Below, one piece after another: positions 34,779 to 44,249 of a DNA stretch of 64,000 nt. How positions within the stretch are numbered: position 1 is the stretch's first letter; every line of letters begins with the position of its first letter. The DNA is taken from contig JAFCMP010000290.1 in assembly GCA_017506865.1 (NCBI GenBank), positions 620,001-684,000 on the forward strand, read 5' to 3'. Under the pieces are notes generated by a model. It saw nothing but the letters and a program-made list of their open reading frames with translations, had not been told where the DNA came from and made no database searches. The position numbers and the translations under genes were made by a program. The stretch is from Tribonema minus (lineage: Eukaryota; Sar; Xanthophyceae; Tribonematales; Tribonemataceae).

Positions 34779-37700
34779 ATGGCTGGTGGAAGCATGAGTG
34801 GAGAGAACGGGTCTCTCACTGCGAGCATGGCGAAGCCGGTGGAGTTGGAGGGGCCTCCAATGGCGCAAAGGAGTGCAGCTCAGGTGGTTCCTGCTCCTGA
34901 GGTCGCCACTGCAACTGCGGCTGGACCGCCAGCGACGACCAAGCGTGGAGGGCCGTATGGACCGTACAGCATGCTTCCCATAGAGTCCTTTGTGGACTGG
35001 CGTGACAGCTGCAATGGTGAGCTACATATCCGAGCGTGATTACACTCTCCCTCTTTTGGGGCGTGGGCATCGCATCATCTGGTGCTGATGTCTGATGTGT
35101 CAGCCGCAAAGTGCAGTGGCTCCAAAGCTCTGCAGTACACATCCCTTGTGCGGCACGTACGAGGAGTCGATCCAGTCGACACCTCGCTGCACAATTTGGG
35201 CTTGCCGCGGTGGATCCTTTAGTGACTGAAGGTGGCGGCCGACACTTATGACCACTTTCAACCTAGGTGTTCGCCTCTAGGTTTTTCACTTCTTGCCAGC
35301 AGTGCACCGCCCTAGATGGCAGAGCAACTACTGCAGCTGGCACTTCAGGCAACAGTTGAAATTGAACGCAATTATTCAAGTGAGCAAGCCAGCTCTGATG
35401 ACATGCTCTTTCACGAGCTGTGGTTTGTGGAAATGGTGCAGTAGCAGGCCTGTGGCGAGCTTCAACAATCAGCGCGCCTTTACTTCTCCTCTATAAGCGC
35501 ATGCAATTATTGTTTGAACCGTCACTCAATGTCGTGGCGGCTTGGGTCGGCCCTGGCTTAGGGATGCTGGCTCTGTCCTAAGGCTTGCAGATCATCACAC
35601 TTGCTTGGAGCTTATAGCTGCAGACATGTCAGTTGGGATGGCGGCTGTTCGCCAGCGGAATGACATGACCGCATAGGTTCCTCTCCTGCATCTGCGCTTC
35701 ACTCTTGCAGCAGCTCATTGTGAAGTGTTGCAGCGCATCACAGTGCTCAGCCACTCTGCGCCTGGCCTTGAACTGACGGCGACTCTGCAAGCATTGAGCG
35801 TCCACCTTCAAATGGTCACGCACGGAATCTGCGGTCTCGCAAAAAAACTACTCAACTTGCGGGGCAGAAACATCGGCCAAAGGCGATGCTCGCATGATCA
35901 GAAACGAGCCAGGTAGCTGCCATGACACATGCAGAGTCTGCGCTCACTTCAATCCCAACGGCATTGGTATCGAATACTGGCATGAAGGCAGCACAGCCTA
36001 CTCATCGAAAACGTTCTCGCCATAACCTGATATCCAACTTCAACTGTGTAGTCAGCGCTCCACAAGGGGATGCTCACTCCGTGCGCTGCCCCTTGCACCC
36101 CTCGCAGCTTCTCTGCGCGATGCCACGTGGCTGTTCCGCACCATTGGAACGTGCGGCTTCACTGTGCTGCCGGTAGAGATACTGCTCACGGCACTCACTG
36201 CCTTTGTGCTGCTGATCTACGGCGGCTCGGACATCACATATTCCCTCAACTCTGCCATATTCCTGGGGCTGGTGTTCTTTTTGGCGCCACGCAACAGGTC
36301 AGCAGAACCTCAACTTGAAGTAGGTTGGAAAGCGTTTCTCAAGAGTTGAGTGTGACTTGTGACCTGTGACTCGCTGGCATGTTACTAGGAGTTTTGGTCT
36401 TGGCTGGCGCATGCTGCGTTGTATGTGGAGCCTGCCCCTTACTTGCAGCAGCAGACAGATCATGACGATCTCATGACTATGAAGTTCAAGTGCTCATGTA
36501 GACTCATGTACTACTTCAGTGCTCATGTAGACTCATGTTACTACTTCAACTACTGGGCCAAATAGCAAATAGCCAAATAGTGTATGATTCACGTCACCCC
36601 CATGGCCACCTGGCACTTTTGACCACTACATGGTTGCAAACGAGAACGGGACAGCATGCATCCCGTCACTGCGCAACGTTTTGGCACAAACCATACATAC
36701 AGACTGAAGCAGCTGCAGCTGCTGCTCCGCGATTGCATGAGTTTAGGGTAGGGTTAGGGCATCAGGCGCTCCATGCTTCGCTAGTAAGGACGCTGGTACT
36801 GACGTATGTGTCGCTGTAATGAGGCTTACTGCACCCACTGGTAAGATGCTTGGCAGTTGCGTGCTATCGGAGGGCAGCTGGGGGTGCTGCTGAGCATGGC
36901 TGCAAGTATTTTTGTATGTTTGTGTGTCACTGCACCAGCTGCTGCACAGCCTCCAGGCGTTGCATGGGTCTGCGAGCACAACCATTGAAGGTCAAGAACA
37001 CACGAAAGCCCAGCCTTTCTTGTCCACTGACTGAACAAGATTGGTCTGCACACCCTTGTGCTCACGCCCTACTCCTCAGCCCTATACCAATTTTCATCCG
37101 CTCAGTGCACCTTGACGTTCGCGCTCAGTGTGGGCGCTGTGAGAACGGGCTGAAATTCTGACACAACTTTCCTCCAAGTTCCTGCAGCTTCAATACTACC
37201 TCAAGTTCAGCATCTGTGTGTTTTCTGTAAATCAGAAGGCATTGCTTGACATGTTGAACATGGACCCTTCTGACCAACCACTCACCTGCCCCTAACCTCA
37301 TTGCACAGGTGGAACAACATCTGAAGCGCTGTCGCTTTCTCCCTGCACCATCATGTCACTGCCGCATGTACCAACACTTTGCAGTACCGTCTGCGTCCTC
37401 ACTCATGCACCATTGACGGCATCGTGACACTGCCGCATGCACTGACGCTTCAAGTATCGTCTGTGTCCTTACTCGCGCTCTCTGTGTCTTCACTCGTGTG
37501 CACCATCATGTGCACTGCCGCGTGCGCCGATGTTTGAAGTACTGTCTGTATCCTCGCTCGCGCAGCATCGTGACAGTGGCGACAGGCGTGAGCTTCGAGC
37601 GCCTGATCAAGTACCATCAGTGGGCCGCATATCTCATGGTCATACCCATGACGCTCCACGGCCTCGACAACGACCTCTTTACAGACTGGTCCGACAGCAC

Positions 37701-40700
37701 CCAGATCACCGGCAACGCGCTCTACATCACCTACCTGACCATATTGACGCTGAGTCTGCCGCCGATCCGCCGCCGCCTCTTCGAGGGATTCTACGTGACA
37801 CACGTGATGCTGGCTGCGGCCATGGTCGTGCTGGGGGCGCTGCATGCGGGCACGGTCATAGGCGTCAGCGCCGTGGCGCTGGTGCTGCTCGCGATCGACT
37901 TTGCGTGGCGCTGGGTCATCGCCCACCAGGTGCGTCACCAACTGAAGTGTTGGTAATACCGCGTGTCACCACTTGAAGTTGGTGCTGTCGAAGATGTGCG
38001 TCAGCGCCGTCGCGCTGGTGCTGCTCGCCATCAACTTTGCGTGGCGCTGGGTCATCACGCACCAGGTGCGTCACTACCTGAAGTTGACACTGACTTGAAG
38101 TTGGCACTCTTGAAGCAGAATGCGTCTGCGCCGTAGCGCTAGTCCCGCTCGCTCTGGGCGCTGGGTCATTGCGCACCAGGTGTGTCACTACTTGAAGTTG
38201 GCACTGCTGAAGTAGATGCGTCAGCGCCGTGGCGCTGGTGCTGCTGGCTCTCGACATTGTGTGGCGCTGGGTCAACGTGCACCAGGTACATTAGGTCTGT
38301 CACAACTTGCTGTTGGCACTGTTGAAGTAGTGCAGCTCTGCTGGGCTTTATTGTGGGTGGCGCTTCCAGGTCTCCATATCACTTCTGAGATGCACAGCAC
38401 CGCCGACACACACACAGACGTCGTCGCAGCACATGCCGCCTGTTGCGTCATCAAGCATCAATGCGCGAACACTCTGGAGCTGCATGCTTCAACAAAGCAC
38501 AATCGCGTTTTATTGAGATGACTGTGCCACGGCGTTCTGCAGCCCTCAACACGCCCCCCCCTGACCTACTAGTAGCCGCTCGCACCCTTGTTCTGCAGGC
38601 TCACACTTGCTGCTGTGTAACCGCCATGCAACTGCCGAAACCGCCGAATCACTCAAAATCCGGCGCCGACGCCTCACTCAGCTCACCGTGAAACTTTCAT
38701 GTAACTGTCGTAACTGTCTGTCAGGCTGCCACCATCGTCGGCGTGCGCTGCATGGGCGGCAACTCCGCCACAGAGCTCAGCGTGTCGTTCAACAACGACG
38801 TCACGCGCAAGTCGTGGCGCTACGAGTCTGGCCAGTACTCGTGGATCTGCGTGCCTCGCGCGAGCAGCTGGCAGTGGCACCCCATCAGCATCTCCTCCGC
38901 GCCGGCTGAGACGTGAGTGCGCGCTGCCCGTGCGCAATGGTGACAGAAGCGATTTAAGTTTCTGAGGGCGCTTGAAGCCCGGATGATGGCTGTTATTTTA
39001 TTTATAAAAATACTGGCATAGAGAGGTCATTGACGGCACCTCCAGTGCTCCTGGGTATGCGTGCCTCGCGCAAGCAGCTGGCAGTGGCATCCCATCAGCA
39101 TCTCCTCTGCACCGGCTCAGACGCAAGTGCGCGTTGCCCCTGAGCCATGGTGACAGAAGTGATCTTTTGTGCCAATTGTGACTAGGTTTCAGGAAGCGCA
39201 AAAGCCCGGATTTTGGCTCTTTCATTTGTACTGGAATAGAGAGGTCATTGACGGTACCTCCGCGCCGGCTCAGACGTGAGTGCGCATTGCCGCTGAGCCA
39301 TGGCGACAGAAGTGATTGCCGACGCCCATTCAATTTGGTTCCTGAGGGCGCGCAAAAGCCCGGATGATGGCTATTGTATTTGTACTGGAAACCGCATCTC
39401 CTCTGCAGTGGCCTAGACAGCAGCTAGCAAATTGTTCCCCATTTCTGCTGGCAGGACGTTATTGGTGCCTCCTGTTGGTTGGCGCGCCTTGCTGACTCTC
39501 GCTGAAGGCGCAGTACAGAACAGATTTGAACATGGGACTGGACAAAAATAATTGTCTGGGCAGAAACGGTGTTTCAAGGCGCCCAACAACACGAAACGCT
39601 CATAGCTCGCTTTGCCAAGGTCCTCGTGGCATGAATCTTTCAGTCCTCAGCGGTTCAACTTAGCAGCTTGCTCGCTCTCTCGCTCTAGCACAAGGCGTAT
39701 GCGTGCCTGGTGACTACGTCTAACCCCATCTGTACATACCTTTGCTTTGTGTATGCGTTGCAGTCTCAAGAACGGTGTCATAACGTTCCACATCCTGTCC
39801 ATGGGGAAGGGCAAGTGGTCCGATAGAATTCAGCAGGTCCAGCCGGGAGACTCGATCAGGTGAGTGAGTCACAGCGGTTTGCGCAGCTGCGCTAAAGCAT
39901 GGCAGCGTTGAGCATGCACTGTAGACGATTTGTGTGCTGTAGCACTAAACCGATAAGCCGCTGCGTTTCGCATGCGTACTGTGACAATGTGTGTGCCGTA
40001 GCATCATTCCAAGTTGGTTTTTGCTATCCTGAGCGGTTCCTGATCAGTCACCGCTGCTTTGCGGGCTGTTGGCGACGCATGTAGTCCCTGCGTTGCTGGA
40101 GAGTCCATTCTGCGTTGTGATCCAAAGTTTGAGTGTTGAGGCTGCAGTTCAGTGCACACCCCAGTGTGTGAGTGCAGCTATCACGCAAATGATGCTGCGC
40201 TCACAGCTACTGTGACAGGCGCAGGCTTGAAATGCCCCAGCGCTGAGCAGGTTTGGGCCGAGCAGAAGGACCATTCCCGCTAAGCTGCATGCTGGACTCT
40301 TGTTACATTTCACATTGTGCAGTGCTCTCGTAATAGCGCCGCATGCTGTGGCAGGTCACTCAAACTATTTCCAGGTGCCGCAGTGCGCCCGTTCTCCCCT
40401 GCCAATCGCCCCAGGCCTGTTTATATCCGCTGCAACTGATCACAAACTTCAACTTGAACTTTCAGGTTGAGCGGACCCATGGCGTCTGCTCGGTCGCGGC
40501 GCCGCAGTACGCCTCCCTCACTGCCAATCATCTCTGGCCTGTATCACCATTTCCTGCAACTGACATCAAACTTCAACTTGAACTTCCAGGTTGAGCGGAC
40601 CCCACGGCGTCTGCTCGGTCACGTACGAGCACGCCAGCCAGCTGGTGCTTGCCGGCGGCGGCATTGGCATCACTCCCATGATGAGCACCTTGTCGCAGTT

Positions 40701-42233
40701 GGTCGCGCTGGCGGAGGCCAACCCCGTCAAGCCCTGTGGGCAGGTATGCACTTGAACTTGAACTGGAGGCACTTGTACTTGAGGTTTTGCAGCACCCTGT
40801 CGCAGCTGGTCGCGCTTGCAGAAGCCGACTCGGACTACCCCTGTGGGCAGGTACGTATCGCTCAGGGTGCACTTGAAGTTGAAGTGGAGGGTTGCGCTGC
40901 CTTGAGGACTTGCAGCACCCTGTTGCAGCTGGTTGCGCTCGCAGAAATCGACTCTGACAAGCCCGTGGGTAGGGATCTTTCCCTCAAGTTATGTACTCGC
41001 ACTTTGAGGGCTGCTCACAGTAACAAGTAAACATTGTCCCTTCTTTTCCCGCACTGCTTCAACTTCTGGTGCCCTCTCTGCTGTGTGTGTGTTGGTCAAC
41101 AGCTCCGCCGAGTGCACCTGATCTGGGTGCTACGCGAGTGGCAGACCATTGGCTTCTTTGAAGACACATTTCAGCGCATTCAGAGGCTGCGCACTGCCGC
41201 CGCCGGCAACAAGGACCTGTTTGAATTTGCTGTGTCCATCTACCTCACCAAGACTAGCGGCGCCGCTGCTGACTGGCTGGGGGAGGTGCCGCCCTCTGTG
41301 CACAGTGACATCAAGCAGGTGTGTTTTACAACCAAATCACTTGTCATTTCATATCAGCAACTTGTGGCGTAATGGAGTTGATTTTTGTCAGTTATCTGGT
41401 GTTGCGACATCAAGCAGGTATGTATGTATTACTTGAAAGTGACCTTTCACTTTGCATCAGGAATGTGTGGCGTAATCGAGCTTCTTTTTTTTTGTCAGTC
41501 ATCTGCAAGCAGGCATGTGTACACTTTCAACCTGTCGTCAACTCATATGATCAACACACGACATCGAGGAAGCGATCCATACTTCAGATATACCTCTGAA
41601 GTACTTCACATATGGAGTACTTCCAGAGTATGATCAGTTCCTGGCATTGAGGCGGTATGCGCATGCTTCAGACAACTCACTCTATTGTGTTCGATATGCT
41701 CCAAGGCTTCACCAAGGGGTGTACTCCGAAAGCCACTACGCATGAATTTGTTCATGTAAGGTAGTGAAAATTGTGGTGAGATGGTAAATGCGTACCTTGC
41801 ACCGCGGTTGCAGTAACTTTGAGCTCGAAGTGCACAGCAACAGAAGCATCAAGAACGTCTGCATCCATCTTGCAATTGCTGCCACTACAGTCGCTGCCGT
41901 GATCATTCACACAGCTGCTCGTGCTGCCATCTGCACCCACTAGCACGACATCACCTGTCACACCCTCCCCCTCACCCCCACAACGCACCTCACTTCAACA
42001 ACTCGCCGCCCCTCTCACTTCAACAGGGACGCCCCAAGTGGTCCGACATCATGGCCGACGAGAAGAACGCCACGCTGCCAGTGCTGCGTGCGAGCTCCAC
42101 CGCACCGCACAAGCGCATCTCGGTGCTGGTCTGCGGCCCCGCCCTCCTTATGAGCGCTGTCACCGGCTCTGCGGAGCGCTGCAGCACCAAAGTCGTGCGC
42201 TTCCAGGTGCACCAGGAGTCCTTCCTGCTGTGA
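34779..42233 (+). CDS. NOX/ferric-reductase-type transmembrane flavocytochrome
   Basis: Such proteins pass electrons from NAD(P)H through FAD and two haems across a membrane to oxygen or ferric iron. Eight exons, phases consistent, 550 aa: 34779-35016, 36108-36297, 37566-37929, 38725-38912, 39764-39859, 40590-40743, 41103-41318, 42027-42233. Haem ligands are seen as two H-x13-H pairs, H160/H174 and H222/H236, on neighbouring hydrophobic helices. FAD-binding HPISISSAP is at 316-324, GPHG at 362-365, the nucleotide-binding LAGGGIGITPM at 379-389, GRPKWSD at 483 and CGP at 518-520, with a C-terminal F. No EF-hands are visible, so a plant RBOH layout is unlikely. Exon 1 (a Pro/Ala-rich cytosolic lead) is assigned only by phase; it could instead join an exon at 35104-35222 that ends in a stop. 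Oxidase or ferric reductase cannot be decided from sequence. Confidence 0.85.
36743..36759. repeat. Short interstitial TTAGGG-like run
   Basis: TTAGGGTAGGGTTAGGG within a NOX/FRE intron. It is one of three such sites in the window. Confidence 0.6.
37340..37560 (+). repeat. Echoes of the NOX/FRE exon 3 acceptor region
   Basis: CACTGCCGCATG, TACCGTCTGCGTCCTCACTC and CATCGTGACACTGCCGC at 37350-37430 and again around 37430-37500 repeat the pre-acceptor tract and exon start found at 37510-37585. The unit is about 75-90 bases and degenerate. Confidence 0.6.
37996..38290 (+). repeat. Three echoes of NOX/FRE exon 3 end and donor
   Basis: The exon 3 end and donor (37862-37935) recur at about 37996-38081, 38120-38195 and 38216-38290. 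The first echo keeps GTCAGCGCCGT, GCGCTGGTGCTGCTCGCC and CACCAGGTGCGTCAC almost unchanged. Each echo is followed by a TTGAAGTTGG-like tract. Confidence 0.92.
38955..38990 (+). mobile_element. Family A-like hairpin tail inside a NOX/FRE intron
   Basis: TTTCTGAGGGCGCTTGAAGC, then CCGGATGATGG resembles the family A tail (CTCAGGGCGCGAAAAAGCCC then AGATGATTGG). Similar tails sit at 39170-39215 and 39338-39385 within the tandemly repeated intron segment. Only tails are present. Confidence 0.5.
39057..39310 (+). repeat. Two echoes of NOX/FRE exon 4 end and donor
   Basis: The end of exon 4 with its donor (38840-38935) recurs at 39057-39150 and, shorter, at 39253-39310. The echoes keep CGAGCAGCTGGCAGTGGCA-like and CGCCGGCTCAGACG tracts. 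The first echo has lost the donor (ACGCAAGT) and the second keeps ACGTGAGTGCGC. Confidence 0.9.
40443..40503 (+). repeat. Echo of NOX/FRE exon 6 acceptor and start
   Basis: ACTTCAACTTGAACTTTCAG followed by GTTGAGCGGACCCATGGCGT copies the true acceptor and exon start (40568-40620) about 124 bases upstream. A base is missing in CCCATGG against CCCCACGG, so use of this copy would shift the frame. Confidence 0.9.
40796..40972 (+). repeat. Two echoes of NOX/FRE exon 6 end
   Basis: The last 57 or so bases of exon 6 recur at 40796-40860 and 40909-40972. The first copy has both an acceptor (TTTTGCAG) and a donor (CAGGTACGT), so it could be spliced as a 58-base cassette that shifts the frame. The second has an acceptor but its donor is gone (GTAGGGAT). 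Confidence 0.9.
41402..41520 (+). repeat. Echoes of NOX/FRE exon 7 end and donor
   Basis: GACATCAAGCAGGTATGT at 41408-41425 repeats the exon end GACATCAAGCAGGTGTGT at 41307-41324, with shared GTGGCGTAAT and TTTTTGTCAG tracts after it. A weaker third copy (TCTGCAAGCAGGCATGTG) is near 41502. Confidence 0.8.
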
Positions 42234-44249
42234 GCCTCCTACCGCTGCCGCCCTGTGACTCTCCTATCGCCGCCTGCGACGCTCCAGCCTCCTGCAGCAG
42301 CCGCTGCTGTCGCAGAGCGCCGATTGCTGCCGCTGCGGCGGCGACTGCCGACAGCAGATAGTCGAGCTGGCGCCAGCCATAGCTGTGGCCCCTCCGGCTA
42401 CAGCGGTGGCTGTGGCAAAAGCGCGCCCCCCAAGTCTTCATAAAACCTCCGATAGTTGGCGAGTAGCGTGGCGCCTTGGTGCCTCGAGGCGCGCTGACTG
42501 CCCCTCCCCTCGCCGGTGATTCGCATACTTCAATTTTGAAGTACCCATGGCGACCTAGCGCTCGAACCAGTCGATTCCCCAAGTTTCGGCCTCACTACTA
42601 GACCAGCCATTCCCCTCGAGCTGACGCTCTCCTTTTGTGCGTTAATTCCCAGTCCCCCCTATCCTATGGTGTTTTCACGAAACGGGTGAGACAGGTCCAA
42701 CACTCGTGGACAAACCCCGTTTCTGGTTCGTTCGAAGACTTGAAGTCTGCTGCTTTCCCAACCGCACGATGTGACTCTCCCTAGAATCGCTTAGTGTCCC
42801 CCCCCCTTCCCCGCAGGCTGTCGTGCACACACGCGATTGCAGCACTTCATGTGTTCTTCCTGGCAATGTGCCACTCCAATACAGCCCTGTGGTAGCGCAG
42901 CCACGATAGCCTGTGTCCTTGTTTATGTTGCCCCTTCCATGCGACGCTTTGCGAGCCATTGCGCATGAGCGTGTGACGTGCTTGTTTGGCATGTTGATTC
43001 CCGCTCTGTAACCTTCAGCATCTTTCATGCGCATTCACTTGCTGATTGGCGGTGGGTACAATCTCTGTTGCATCTATGCGGTGATCATTGAGACCACGTA
43101 TTGACATGATGGTGTGTGTACTCTTCTTGCAAGTGCAACGCTTCAAGCATTTCCCCTCTTGCCTGTTCCCCCTTTGGGGAAGTTTTGACCTGAAATTGGA
43201 CAGTGCGCATTGAAACATGTTGTCCCAGGGTTTGTCTTGGTAACAACTTGGCATCATCTACACAAGTAGACTTGGGCTTTCAAGCCTTCAAAGGAGGGCT
43301 TGAAGTGATAGAAACATTACCATCGCCTTGTGCTGCAGCAGTGTGTGTTGTGGCTCTGGTTGCTGTCCAGCCTCGAGCTGAGATGCGTATATAGCAAGGC
43401 TGCGCGTGCTGCTATGCGTGTATGGCTGCAGGTATATGCATGCAGGTACCAACTTTGTCCTGAGGCTTTCACAAACACTAGATAGCAAGCACCACATGCC
43501 ACATACAGCAGCATCAAATTCACTGTTGCTGCAGTACATTGCACCCAGAGTGCACAAAATCACAACAGACGGTACAGCATTGAACCAACGGTGCCATAAT
43601 CGGAAAGTATTAACGCCATGTATTCACCAATCCTGCCAATGAAATGCATGTACCATGTACATGCATAGCGCACAGCCTTGACATATGCATAGGAGGCATT
43701 TGAGATTGATGTACCAGTCAGTCATTCTGGTGAGTTATGCCTCACTCAGCTGATGTGAGAGGTATGTGTGACGTCACGTGCTTGTGCCAAGCAGTGCGCT
43801 GACATCGGAACAATGTATACTTGCATACATCCAGACGCGTATATAGCTTACTGTATGTATACACGGCGCATCGCGCATGCACTTACATACCTCACACATG
43901 AACTCGCAGCGTATAAAATACTCCTCTATGCACACAACGACACTGCAGGCGTGTCGTGAAGCGGATAGTAGACATACTCCCTAGCAAAAATGCGGAATGC
44001 GCAAGAGCTGTGCCTCAAAAACCCTATGACGGTTGCACAATAGCCCCCGCTGCCTTTGGGCCCATGACTGTCGTGGCTTGCCAGGGCTGCTGTTCTCATA
44101 TGGAGTCATGAGCAACCGCTAACTGTCAGCGGTTGCAACGCTCACGCAAGCGCCATAGTACGCGCGCTGAATTCCATCTAGTACACGTGTGTACTCCTCA
44201 CAAAACCACCCCCCTGATCCTGCAGCCTAATCATTTCTGTCCAGAGTCC
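42234..44249. other. Convergent intergenic region between NOX/FRE and caleosin
   Basis: About 2 kb holding the 3' flanks of two convergent genes. I see no ORF with recognisable content, no tRNA and no clear repeat. The several open frames here are short and unmatched. Confidence 0.5.

Noticed and set aside
35104..35222. Second exon of a separate 118-aa gene starting at 34779.
   Set aside because: The phase fits, but joining the same first exon to 36108 gives a complete NOX/FRE protein. I kept it as an alternative only.
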